From positions 124,001-188,000 of the forward strand of contig NZ_JASDCS010000006.1 in the NCBI RefSeq assembly GCF_030407815.1: DNA of 64,000 nt, given 5' to 3'. This document shows, piece after piece, positions 56,284-64,000 of this stretch. Numbering within the stretch: the first letter of the stretch is position 1; every line of letters starts with the position of its first letter. Both the position numbers and the translations under genes were made by a program. Source of the DNA: Psychrobacter sp. APC 3281 (GTDB lineage Bacteria > Pseudomonadota > Gammaproteobacteria > Pseudomonadales > Moraxellaceae). The notes under the pieces were generated by a model, which was not told the DNA's origin, ran no database searches, and saw only the letters and a list, made by a program, of their open reading frames with translations.

Positions 56284-57450
56284 ATGATAAATAAGAATAT
56301 GACAGAACCGACGAATAATAAGACCGATAAGTTAAGTACAATTAAAAATATCACTATTTTAGCGGACAGCAACATCACCAGTCTAAATGATTTTTTTAAT
56401 GACGCTATGCTTAGTCAGCTGACTGAGCATACGGTTGATATCATTACTGTCGCTGGTCGAGATATCGATGCAGCGCTACTTACCGAAGTACGGCCAGATG
56501 TACTGCTAATACGCTCGGTGACAAAAGTAGGTAAGACTTTACTGGTTGATAATAACAGTGTGCAGTTTGTTGGGTCTGCGACTATTGGGACCGACCATGT
56601 AGATCAAGATTATCTAGCGTCTCGCAATATCACTTTCGCCAATGCAGCTGGTTGTAGCAAGCATTCTGTGGCTCAATATGTATTGACGGCTATCTTAACT
56701 TTGCGTCCACAGTATTGGCAGCAGTCGGCGTCATTAACATTAGGCATCATTGGTCTTGGCAATATCGGCGGCACGCTTGCTCAGTATGCCTATGATTTGG
56801 GTTGGCAGGTGCTAGGTTATGATCCCTTGTTACCAACCTCTAAAACTAATAATGCTAGCTTGGAGCAGGTACTTAGCCAAAGTGACGTGGTTAGTCTGCA
56901 TGTGCCTTTAACCAATGAAAGGAATGCGACGAATTCTAAAGGTAGTGATTACCCAACACGTCATCTTATTAACGCAGCTGCATTAGTAATGATGCCTGCC
57001 GATACAATGTTAATTAATAGTGCGCGCGGACCTGTAATCGAGGAAAGAGCACTTGAAGCAGATATTGAGCGTACTGGGCGTCAAGTGGTGCTAGACGTGT
57101 TTGAGCATGAGCCAGAAGTCACAGCAAGCTTACTATCCAAACTCGCTATTGCCACACCGCATATCGCTGGCTATACGCTAGAAGGTAAGCTGCGTGGCAC
57201 ACAAATAATTTATGATGCCTTGTGTGAAAAATTAGCGATAACTCCAGCTCAATCTATGTCTAACTTGCTACCGCTAAATATGTTTTTGTGGTCTGAATTA
57301 AAATCGTATCCAGACAGATTGCCAAAGTTTTATGACATTATGCAGGATGATGCCTCATTTCGAAATAAAGCAATTGATGGGCAAGTAAATGGTGCTGACT
57401 TCGACAGTCTGAGACGTGACTACCACTTGCGTCGTGAGTGGCAGTTTTAA
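56284..57450 (+). CDS. pdxB: Erythronate-4-phosphate dehydrogenase PdxB
   Basis: The 388-residue product is a D-2-hydroxyacid dehydrogenase family protein with the PdxB features GSATIGTDHVD, NAAGCSKHSVAQYV, the NAD-binding LGIIGLGNIGG, DVFEHEPEV and the ending ATPHIAGYTLEGKLRGT. A C-terminal PdxB dimerisation domain follows. It oxidises 4-phosphoerythronate in the DXP-dependent pyridoxal phosphate route. Its promoter probably lies within or just after the MITE-like element directly upstream. epmA follows after 54 bases, likely in the same transcript. Confidence 0.95.
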   Translation: MINKNMTEPTNNKTDKLSTIKNITILADSNITSLNDFFNDAMLSQLTEHTVDIITVAGRDIDAALLTEVRPDVLLIRSVTKVGKTLLVDNNSVQFVGSATIGTDHVDQDYLASRNITFANAAGCSKHSVAQYVLTAILTLRPQYWQQSASLTLGIIGLGNIGGTLAQYAYDLGWQVLGYDPLLPTSKTNNASLEQVLSQSDVVSLHVPLTNERNATNSKGSDYPTRHLINAAALVMMPADTMLINSARGPVIEERALEADIERTGRQVVLDVFEHEPEVTASLLSKLAIATPHIAGYTLEGKLRGTQIIYDALCEKLAITPAQSMSNLLPLNMFLWSELKSYPDRLPKFYDIMQDDASFRNKAIDGQVNGADFDSLRRDYHLRREWQF

Positions 57451-57504
57451 ACGGCCAGATAGAATCTTTAGCAGCTAATCATTTATCAATCGCAGTAGAG
57501 CCCA

Positions 57505-58533
57505 ATGACTCAAGTAAATAACATTTCTTCGCAGCTTATTACTTCTAAGCCTAGCTATGCACCAACCATGACACTTGCAATGGCACAACAGCGCGCGCAA
57601 TTTATCAGTAGTATTCGGCAGTTTTTTACCAGTCGACAAGTGCTGGAAGTGCAGACACCGCTATTATCCCAAGCAGGCAATACAGACACTTTTTTGCAGT
57701 CTGTAGCAGCTCATGTGACCTATCAAGACCGTCCACGCACTTATTATTTGCATACCTCGCCTGAGTTTGCGATGAAGCGTTTATTAGCCAGCTGGCAAGT
57801 ACCTATTTATCAGATTTGTCCTGTCTTTCGTGATAACGAAATAGGCACGCGTCATAATATTGAATTTACGATGCTTGAATGGTATCAACCTAATTATAGT
57901 CTGGACGAGATGGCAACTGAACTTAATGAGTTGTTAGAGGCACTTTATGGCCATTCAATTGTGATGAGCCATTATCGCTATGTCGATGCTTTTATGGACT
58001 TCGTGGGTATACATCCGTTGACAGTGAGTTTAACTGCATTGCAAGCCGTGGCAGAAGATATGGGTTTGACAGGATTTGACTTTAATAATGCTGATGATAG
58101 CGAAGAAAACCGTCGTCAGAGCTGGTTAGATTTGTTATTCAGTCATGCCGTAGAGCCAAACCTAGGTCATGATTTGCCGACATTGATTATAGAGTATCCA
58201 CCTGCGACCGCTGCGTTAGCGAAGACCGCTGTGGACAAAGACGGTAATAAAATTGCGAAACGTTTTGAGCTTTATATTAATGGCATTGAAATCGCCAATG
58301 CTTATGATGAGCTAGCAGATGGTCAAGCATTACGTGACCGTTTTGAACAAGACAATCAATTACGTGCGCGTCATAATCTACCTCAAATGCCAATCGATGA
58401 GCATCTATTAGCTGCCTCCAATGATTTGATGCCATGTAGTGGTATCGCAGTCGGTATGGATAGATTGCTTATGGTGTTAACAGGTGCAAGCAGCTTGGAA
58501 GAAGTCATTCCTTTTCCCAGTGGGCAAGCATGA
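57505..58533 (+). CDS. epmA: Elongation factor P (R)-beta-lysine ligase EpmA (PoxA/GenX)
   Basis: The 342-residue product is a lysyl-tRNA synthetase-like protein with class II motifs. Motif 2 is in FRDNEIGTRHNIEFTMLEWYQ, and motif 3 contains GIAVGMDRLLMVLTGASSLEEVIPFP. It lacks the N-terminal anticodon-binding domain, the mark of EpmA/GenX. It attaches beta-lysine to a conserved Lys of EF-P, which helps ribosomes at polyproline stretches. It lies after pdxB, and a strong hairpin terminator ends the unit. EpmB and EF-P are not in the window. Confidence 0.95.
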   Translation: MTQVNNISSQLITSKPSYAPTMTLAMAQQRAQFISSIRQFFTSRQVLEVQTPLLSQAGNTDTFLQSVAAHVTYQDRPRTYYLHTSPEFAMKRLLASWQVPIYQICPVFRDNEIGTRHNIEFTMLEWYQPNYSLDEMATELNELLEALYGHSIVMSHYRYVDAFMDFVGIHPLTVSLTALQAVAEDMGLTGFDFNNADDSEENRRQSWLDLLFSHAVEPNLGHDLPTLIIEYPPATAALAKTAVDKDGNKIAKRFELYINGIEIANAYDELADGQALRDRFEQDNQLRARHNLPQMPIDEHLLAASNDLMPCSGIAVGMDRLLMVLTGASSLEEVIPFPSGQA

Positions 58534-58577
58534 TTGAATGAGCTTCTTTTAGATTAGCTGTAATCTAAATACATAAT

Positions 58578-58635
58578 AAAAAGGTCGTTGCCGATTTACC
58601 AATTAAATATTGGCGAATCAATAACGACCTTTTGT
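58578..58635. terminator. Hairpin terminator after epmA
   Basis: The outer stem AAAAGGTCGTT/AACGACCTTTT encloses an inner CCAAT/ATTGG hairpin, with A/T runs on both sides, so it may serve both converging genes. Confidence 0.85.
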
Positions 58636-58691
58636 ATTGGCTGCTTTTAAAATTTAGCGTCCACAATCAATTTTGGTAATGCTAAACTTAT

Positions 58692-59333
58692 TTATACGGT
58701 AGCAACTGCTTCATTGATATCGATATCACCATTATGTAGATTGAATACCTTACCTATGGTGTTATCCGCGCTTAATACTGCTGCTAACGTTGTCGCTACA
58801 TCTTCGATTGCATTTTCACCAGAACTTGTATCATTAATAGTAATTTTACCTGTACCAACACGTTCTTTTAGTGCGCCTGGCTGTACGATAGTGTAGTCAA
58901 GCGAGCTGTTATTCACTAACCAGTGATCGGCATAGTGTTTAGAGATGTAATATTCTTTTAGATCTGCAATGCCTGGGTTTTCATCCCATTTGTCAGTTTC
59001 TAATGAGAAGACTGAACTCAACATAATATAACGTTTAATGCCTTTATCTTGTGCAGCCTGCATCGTTTTTACAGCACCGTGCAAGTCAACTTCTAAGACG
59101 TTCTTGCCACCAGATCCTGCAACAAAGTAAACAGCTTCGATATCCTTATCCATTTGCTTTTCAATAGAGTCTTTACTGGCTGTAATGTCTAAATCTAGCT
59201 GGGTATAGTTGTCATTATCAAACAACTTTTCTTTCTGACGAGTCGTGCCAATAACTTGATGGTCATCAGCCAATAACTGCTTAACCAAATCACCGCCCAC
59301 TCGACCACTTGCACCAACGACTAAAATCTTCAT
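58692..59333 (-). CDS. NAD(P)-binding oxidoreductase (atypical SDR, YwnB-like)
   Basis: The 213-residue product begins MKILVVGASGRVGGDLVKQLL, a GxxGxxG dinucleotide-binding motif. It has the atypical SDR core YFVAGSGGKN, KRYIMLSSVFS and SLDYTIVQPGAL. Such proteins bind NAD(P)H and often act as reductases or flavin-like sensors; the substrate is unknown. The ATG at 59333 has AGGA six bases upstream. The in-frame ATG at 59339 is too close to that site. Confidence 0.87.
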   Translation of the reverse strand: MKILVVGASGRVGGDLVKQLLADDHQVIGTTRQKEKLFDNDNYTQLDLDITASKDSIEKQMDKDIEAVYFVAGSGGKNVLEVDLHGAVKTMQAAQDKGIKRYIMLSSVFSLETDKWDENPGIADLKEYYISKHYADHWLVNNSSLDYTIVQPGALKERVGTGKITINDTSSGENAIEDVATTLAAVLSADNTIGKVFNLHNGDIDINEAVATV

Positions 59334-59568
59334 AATCATTCCTATTCTTATTTAAATTCTATTGTTTAAATTATTCAGTAAGTTTATTTATCTTAAAAAC
59401 CGAATATAGAGTAACAAAGATAGGTAGCACGCTTCGTTATAAAGCGTGCTGATTGAATAGTGTTTGGTTATAGAGTGTATACCGTTTGCAAGGAAGCAAA
59501 CGTTGGCTAGATAATGTTATTTAATAGAAGACAGGATGGGTAGGCGTCAGATAGAACGATAAAAAGCA

Positions 59569-60018
59569 CTAACGAACCAAGCGATTGAGACCGTCGGCAA
59601 AGGCTTTTTTATCTCGATCACCGTAGGGTTTTTGCCCACTCATTTCTTGCAATTCTAGGACACCAGTACCGCGCATAGTATCCATAAAGTCGCGCATATT
59701 GAGCTTTTGCTTGATGTTGTTCTTATCATAGACCACGCCGCGCGTCGTCAATACCATACCACCTTTATCCAAAATGTCATTAGCTAAAGGGATATCGCTA
59801 GTGATTGCCAAGTCACCAGCCTGTATCTGCTCGACGATATAATCATCAGCTTTGTCGAACCCTGATGGCACGACTGTCATAACAAGTAGGGGCGACTTGC
59901 GTAGCTTAATCGGCTGATTGGCCACAAATATGGCCATGGTCTTAGTACGTTCAGCCGTTTTAATAATCAAATCTTTGGCAATCAATGGTACCGAATCTGC
60001 GTCCACCCATATCTGCAT
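59569..60018 (-). CDS. YaiI/YqxD family protein (UPF0178)
   Basis: The 149-residue product has the conserved features of the family: MQIWVDADSVP, VVPSGFDKADDYIVEQIQAGDLAITSDIPLA and RGVVYDKNNI. The fold resembles PIN-like nuclease domains; no activity is established. The start overlaps the purK stop by one base (TAATG), so it is translationally coupled to purK. Confidence 0.9.
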   Translation of the reverse strand: MQIWVDADSVPLIAKDLIIKTAERTKTMAIFVANQPIKLRKSPLLVMTVVPSGFDKADDYIVEQIQAGDLAITSDIPLANDILDKGGMVLTTRGVVYDKNNIKQKLNMRDFMDTMRGTGVLELQEMSGQKPYGDRDKKAFADGLNRLVR

Positions 60019-61394
60019 TATTTTTTGGCCTTCTCAGATTTTGATGAGGGAGCAGTCGAGCTGTCTGCTTGGCCGTCTTTATTGTCTAGGTCATCAGCTT
60101 TGGCATCATTTTGAATACTGTTCTGAGTACTGTTTTTAGCATTAATCTTAGCATCGACATCTGCTTTACTATGCTGAGTATCTACACTTGCATATTCTTT
60201 ATCTAGACCAACCTTGTTTGGCAAGATAGCAACCAGTTTTGCCATAGCAGGCTCTAAATCAGTCACGTCATTAGGCATCAAGGTGATATGAGCAATCTTG
60301 CGATCGTCACGCTCAGCCTTATGATAGCTATGATAATGAGCGCCATCGATATTTAGCACTGCACTGATATCGGGATATTGACCCAGTACATTCACCATAA
60401 TTGCAGGATGGACGTTATCTGTATCGCCTAATGGCAAGTTGACTACGGCACGGATATGATTCTCAAACTGACTGGTAATAGCGCCTTCAATACTCCAGTG
60501 GCCAGAGTTGTGGACTCGTGGTGCGATCTCATTCGCCAGTATCGCATTATGACCGCGAGCATCTTTGGTGACGAACAATTCAAGCGCCATAACGCCAACA
60601 TAGTCCAAATGGTTCATGACTTTGGTGATAGCATCTGTTGCTTGCTGGAACAGGTGACTCGTGCCAACAGCAGGGGCTTGAGTTTTGGCCAATATACCGT
60701 TGTGATGATGGTTTTCGACCAAATCGTAACAGCGTACCTGACCGTTTTGCGCTCTTGCTGCAATGATAGAGACTTCACGGCTAAAGTTAATAAAACCTTC
60801 AGCAATTAACGGCGCAGGTGTTGGCGTAAGTGAGCCTTTGCCGCTGACGGCGTCTTTTAAATCTAGCCAAGCAGCCTTAATATCACTGTCTTGCTTGATG
60901 ACGAACTGTCCTTTGCCATCGTAACCACCTCGGCTGGTTTTTAGAACGATAGGCAGCCCTAATTCTTTACAAGCGTGCTTGAGCTCAGCTTCAGAATTGA
61001 CTTCCATAAATGGCACGGTTGCAATATCTAGCGTGTTGAACATCTGCTTTTCTTTTAGACGATCTTGAGCGATATCAAGCGCAATCAGTGGTGGGAACAT
61101 GCCTTGCTTGCTGCCAGATTTTGACAAGCTAACCAGCTGCTCGACCGTAGACGTTGGCGTGTTTTCAAACTCTAACGTAAAGACATCCGCTGCTGCGATA
61201 AAGCCTTCTAATTGATCGCTATGAAAGACACGACCGTATAAGCTGGCAGGGCATTCTGGATTGTCTTCTAAGAATACGCATTGGTAACCCAATGGCATAG
61301 CGGCTTCGGCAAGCATCATACCAAGCTGACCACCGCCTAAAATACCGATGGTACGAATGGTTTGGGTAACAGGATAAGCGTTTGCTGTAGTCAT
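60018..61394 (-). CDS. purK: N5-carboxyaminoimidazole ribonucleotide synthase PurK
   Basis: The 458-residue product is an ATP-grasp enzyme that carboxylates aminoimidazole ribonucleotide with bicarbonate in purine synthesis. The N-terminal IGILGGGQLGMMLAEAA, the ATP-grasp motif PIVLKTSRGGYDGKGQFVI, and ILANEIAPRVHNSGHWSIEGA are diagnostic. It is about 80 residues longer than the 355-380 usual for PurK. The extra part is a C-terminal low-complexity tail (Asp/Asn/Lys/Ser-rich, about residues 395-458). purE lies 197 bases upstream on the same strand. Confidence 0.96.
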   Translation of the reverse strand: MTTANAYPVTQTIRTIGILGGGQLGMMLAEAAMPLGYQCVFLEDNPECPASLYGRVFHSDQLEGFIAAADVFTLEFENTPTSTVEQLVSLSKSGSKQGMFPPLIALDIAQDRLKEKQMFNTLDIATVPFMEVNSEAELKHACKELGLPIVLKTSRGGYDGKGQFVIKQDSDIKAAWLDLKDAVSGKGSLTPTPAPLIAEGFINFSREVSIIAARAQNGQVRCYDLVENHHHNGILAKTQAPAVGTSHLFQQATDAITKVMNHLDYVGVMALELFVTKDARGHNAILANEIAPRVHNSGHWSIEGAITSQFENHIRAVVNLPLGDTDNVHPAIMVNVLGQYPDISAVLNIDGAHYHSYHKAERDDRKIAHITLMPNDVTDLEPAMAKLVAILPNKVGLDKEYASVDTQHSKADVDAKINAKNSTQNSIQNDAKADDLDNKDGQADSSTAPSSKSEKAKK

Positions 61395-61469
61395 GGCAGG
61401 CTCTTTGAATAAAAGTGAATAAGGTGTTACGTCTATGAAAATCTAAAACTCAATGGGTGAAAATAGGAA

Positions 61470-61490
61470 AAGGTGCACCGTATGCACCTT
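61470..61490 (-). terminator. Weak hairpin between purE and purK
   Basis: The inverted repeat AAGGTGCA/TGCACCTT, read on the minus strand, is followed by TTTCCTATTTT. It may attenuate read-through from purE to purK. Confidence 0.45.
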
Positions 61491-61591
61491 ATTTCTACTC
61501 GGAATTGCTTAAAAATATACAGTGATAGCTTCAGTCGTTAAGCTATAAATATAACAGACGCTGCTATAAAAGTAGGTCGACTTATATCTAC

Positions 61592-62143
61592 CTAAGGATT
61601 GATAATACCTGGTGTTGGGCTAGCGAGAATGGTCTCAGTCTGAGACTGGCGCATCTGATCGAGCTTAGTAGCAATCGTATCATCATGCAATGCTAATACT
61701 TGAATTGCAAGTAGGGCGGCGTTATAAGCACCAGCAGCACCAATCGCCAAAGTACCAACAGCGACGCCTTTTGGCATTTGTACAATAGACAGTAGACTAT
61801 CCCAACCGCTTAGCATAGATGACTTTACGGGGACACCGAAGACAGGTAGCGGCGTTTGACTGGCACACATACCCGGCAGATGAGCGGCACCGCCTGCACC
61901 AGCAATGATCACTTGTAGACCATTATCTTTTGCGCTTTTGGCATAATCAAATAATCTATCAGGCGTACGGTGTGCAGAGACCACTTCACAATCAAAGGCA
62001 ATGTCAAAGTCTGCAAGCAATTGCGCAGCAGCACTCATAGTTGCCCAGTCAGACTGCGAACCCATGATAATGCCGACTTTTGGCTGACCAGCAGGGGAGG
62101 TGATTGGACCGTTCTGGTTAGCAGCAGTATTCGTGGTGCTCAT
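61592..62143 (-). CDS. purE: N5-carboxyaminoimidazole ribonucleotide mutase PurE
   Basis: The 183-residue product has [56 protein letters not shown] and the [13 protein letters not shown] ending, the full PurE signature. It converts N5-CAIR to CAIR. The start is preceded by GAGGAT. Together with purK downstream it forms the purEK pair of purine biosynthesis. Confidence 0.97.
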   Translation of the reverse strand: MSTTNTAANQNGPITSPAGQPKVGIIMGSQSDWATMSAAAQLLADFDIAFDCEVVSAHRTPDRLFDYAKSAKDNGLQVIIAGAGGAAHLPGMCASQTPLPVFGVPVKSSMLSGWDSLLSIVQMPKGVAVGTLAIGAAGAYNAALLAIQVLALHDDTIATKLDQMRQSQTETILASPTPGIINP

Positions 62144-62250
62144 GATTGGATATCCTCAAAAAGACCATCATACAAAAATTTTGCTACACTCGTAAAGCCA
62201 AGTTTGACTTTTAATACTGGTATGGCGCTAATTGCATTGATATCACGATT

Positions 62251-63207
62251 TTATATATGTTTCTCATCGTGATAATGCTGAACAAAGTGATTGACCGTCA
62301 ATGGTAATGGTTGTTTGGTATCTAACTGATAACAGGTCAAATAGCCGCTATCTACTGCTGCAGAGTAGTCGGTACAGGCAACTTGTGGACTGAGTGGCTC
62401 AGGGGTGCCAGTGAGCCAATAGTGCCCGACAAACACAGGTTTATGAGTTTTTAGCACAAATTCAATATTTTCAGCCAACGCATCAGGCGGTATCTGGGCC
62501 AACGCGGACGATGGAGCGCGAGACACTTCACGAAGTGTGCGTGTATTTAGCTCATCTAGCCACCATCGTACTCGCACTCGCGTACGTTCGGTACCTTCTT
62601 TGTCTACCATCACAATACCATCAGGTAAGCCTGTTTCAACTCCTTTTAACACTCGCTCCAAAGCGTCAAAGGCGACGGTATCTTCTTTAGCCGTTGCGAT
62701 TAAACCTGCTGGAGTCAGACAGTTATCATCAGTCAGAAGGGGCTTTAGTATTGCCATGCTATCTGTATCCCAGCAAGCATGCACAAAACACGCATAGTCG
62801 GTCTCAATCCATAATGGAATTTCGTATAGACGCTGCAACCAGTACTCATGCTGCTCTGAATCAAATGGTATCTCTGCTAAAAACGCCTCGTGTTGACGTC
62901 TATGGATATCATTGTGCGAACGTAAATACTGGCTAGTATTATCAGGATTAAGCGTGGCATATGCTAGCGCGTTATATTCATGGTTGCCCATCACTGCATC
63001 GGCTACATCGGCATCTAGCATTGCAAAGACAATCTCTAATGTGGCTAATTGCTGCGAACCACGATCGATCAGATCACCGATGAACAATGCCCTGTGACCT
63101 ATTGGTGGCACAAAATGCTGACCGTTATGCTCATATCCCAACTGATGCAGCAGACCGATCAGTTTGTCTGCATAACCATGTATATCACCGATAATATCTA
63201 TAATCAT
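62251..63207 (-). CDS. Metallophosphoesterase (Ser/Thr phosphatase-like)
   Basis: The 318-residue product has the metal-binding motifs of calcineurin-like phosphoesterases: GDIHGYADKL (about residue 7), GDLIDRGSQQ (about 44) and GNHEYNALAY (about 75), with further His residues near the C terminus (FVGHYWLTG). These fit the PrpE/ApaH-like group acting on phosphoprotein or dinucleotide substrates. The actual substrate is unknown. There is no signal peptide. Confidence 0.9.
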   Translation of the reverse strand: MIIDIIGDIHGYADKLIGLLHQLGYEHNGQHFVPPIGHRALFIGDLIDRGSQQLATLEIVFAMLDADVADAVMGNHEYNALAYATLNPDNTSQYLRSHNDIHRRQHEAFLAEIPFDSEQHEYWLQRLYEIPLWIETDYACFVHACWDTDSMAILKPLLTDDNCLTPAGLIATAKEDTVAFDALERVLKGVETGLPDGIVMVDKEGTERTRVRVRWWLDELNTRTLREVSRAPSSALAQIPPDALAENIEFVLKTHKPVFVGHYWLTGTPEPLSPQVACTDYSAAVDSGYLTCYQLDTKQPLPLTVNHFVQHYHDEKHI

Positions 63208-63310
63208 AATGTATTACTAAATCTCAAATGTAGAAGTGTACCCTGCACAAAATAGAGTTTATAAAATATAACTGTCGTTAAAATGATAGTTTTACTATAC
63301 GTAAAAATGT

Positions 63311-63919
63311 CTAAAATCCCGGTGATAGCAACGCATTGATAAAATGCGGTAGTACTTTTGGTTCCAAAACAATCGTAGCGATAACGCCAAACGCACCGCC
63401 CCACATATGAGCCATATGATTGATATTTGAGCCACCGCGTCGATCAGCATAGATACTATAAAATATGTAAGCCACGGCAAATAGTATCGCAGGAATAGGA
63501 ATCACGGCAAAGAGGTAAATTCTCTCCCATGGTGCTAGCAGAATAAAAGCAAATAACACAGCCGATACACCGCCCGATGCACCTAAACTCAAATAACTGG
63601 CGTTGTTCTTATTTTTCACGTAACTTGGAATCATGGCAACGATAATTGCCAATACATAAAAGACCACAAAACCGTAGCCGAATAAAAACGGCTGATATAG
63701 TCCTTCGATAGCACGCCCAAAGAAATATAAAGTAAACATATTAAAGAGCAAATGCATACTATCAGCATGAATAAAGCCGTGGGTCACAAAGCGATCCCAT
63801 TGCCCATTGTTGACTGCTGGCGGGTAAAAAATCAATCGATTAAATAGCGTCTTGTTTTGCCAAGCTAATAAGCTGACAATAACGGTAATGATGATAATAA
63901 GGGTCGTATGGTTTAACAA
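63311..63919 (-). CDS. Rhomboid family intramembrane serine protease
   Basis: The product has about six hydrophobic helices and rhomboid marks: HGFIHADSMHLLFNMFTLYFFG, the catalytic Ser in LGASGGVSA (S115 of this form) and the catalytic His in NHMAHMWGG (H171). Rhomboids cut transmembrane segments of substrate proteins. The frame is open to a TTG at 63991, but those residues are coded by a 15-base tandem repeat. A TTG at 63919 with AAGGA seven bases upstream gives a 202-residue protein of normal rhomboid shape, so it is preferred. Confidence 0.82.
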   Translation of the reverse strand: MLNHTTLIIIITVIVSLLAWQNKTLFNRLIFYPPAVNNGQWDRFVTHGFIHADSMHLLFNMFTLYFFGRAIEGLYQPFLFGYGFVVFYVLAIIVAMIPSYVKNKNNASYLSLGASGGVSAVLFAFILLAPWERIYLFAVIPIPAILFAVAYIFYSIYADRRGGSNINHMAHMWGGAFGVIATIVLEPKVLPHFINALLSPGF

Positions 63920-63948
63920 AGGAAAATCCTTAGGCCGCGCCTGATATG

Positions 63949-63993
63949 TGACAATGCAATAAATGGCAATGCGATAAATGACAATGTTCAAAG
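63949..63993. repeat. 15-bp tandem repeat upstream of the rhomboid gene
   Basis: The units TGACAATGCAATAAA (63949), TGGCAATGCGATAAA (63964) and a decayed third (63979) follow each other head to tail. They lie just 5' of the likely rhomboid start. Confidence 0.75.
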
Positions 63994-64000
63994 CCTAAGC

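Noticed and set aside
1..64000. CRISPR arrays, tRNA or rRNA genes, prophage
   Set aside because: No regularly spaced repeats, no tRNA-like T-arm signature such as GGTTCGAATCC, and no phage structural or integrase genes were recognised by reading the sequence.

Overview
The window reads as chromosomal core DNA of a gamma-proteobacterium of the family Moraxellaceae, most likely Psychrobacter. This is inferred from protein character, the moderately low GC with A/T-rich intergenic DNA, the dispersed type II secretion genes, and neighbourhoods shared with Acinetobacter and Pseudomonas: fimT-pilVWXY1-pilE, mutS-fdxA, divergent rne/rluC, divergent bamE/fur, and pilTU divergent from yggS. No rRNA, tRNA, CRISPR array, prophage or complete insertion sequence was recognised. 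One short terminal-inverted-repeat element of MITE type is present.

Layout. 0-3.3 kb: the 3' part of an unrecognised gene, then gspF and gspG of type II secretion. 3.4-6.3 kb: a stand-alone copy of the DsbD N-terminal domain directly followed by full-length dsbD. 6.5-8.9 kb: outer-membrane phospholipase pldA and a ComF-family phosphoribosyltransferase. 9.2-19.2 kb: a type IV pilus block with the minor pilin/adhesin operon fimT-pilV-pilW-pilX-pilY1 and two PilE-type pilins, then major pilin pilA behind a clear sigma-54 promoter, then a TfpX/TfpZ accessory protein. 19.3-26.9 kb: fdxA, mutS, secA and a lipoprotein. 27-33 kb: two DUF2382 stress-type proteins, thiolase, homoserine dehydrogenase and dsbC. 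33.4-41.7 kb: a DUF808 membrane protein, a very large RNase E, an 1.2 kb gene-free divergent region, rluC and a HAD phosphatase. 41.8-46.2 kb: engB, two c-type cytochromes, a polytopic membrane protein and RnfH. 46.2-50.8 kb: bamE, fur, pilU, pilT, yggS. 50.9-58.5 kb: a CNNM/CorC-type protein, nadE, an AI-2E-type permease, the MITE-like element, pdxB and epmA. 58.7-64 kb: an NAD(P)-binding oxidoreductase, a YaiI-family protein, purK, purE, a metallophosphoesterase and a rhomboid protease.

How the genes fit together. Two themes recur. The first is type IV filament assembly: pilins and minor pilins, the PilY1 tip adhesin, the retraction ATPases PilT and PilU, and the related T2SS pseudopilin GspG with its platform protein GspF. 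All of the prepilins carry the cleavage site of a shared prepilin peptidase that lies outside the window. The second is periplasmic thiol reduction: DsbD, an extra nDsbD-like protein and DsbC.

The most unusual items are the stand-alone nDsbD paralogue in tandem with dsbD, the MITE-like element upstream of pdxB, the A/T-rich pilA-tfpX unit with its own sigma-54 promoter, the long rne-rluC spacer, and the enlarged MutS, PldA and RNase E proteins. I found no clearly new multi-gene system; the rest is ordinary core genome.
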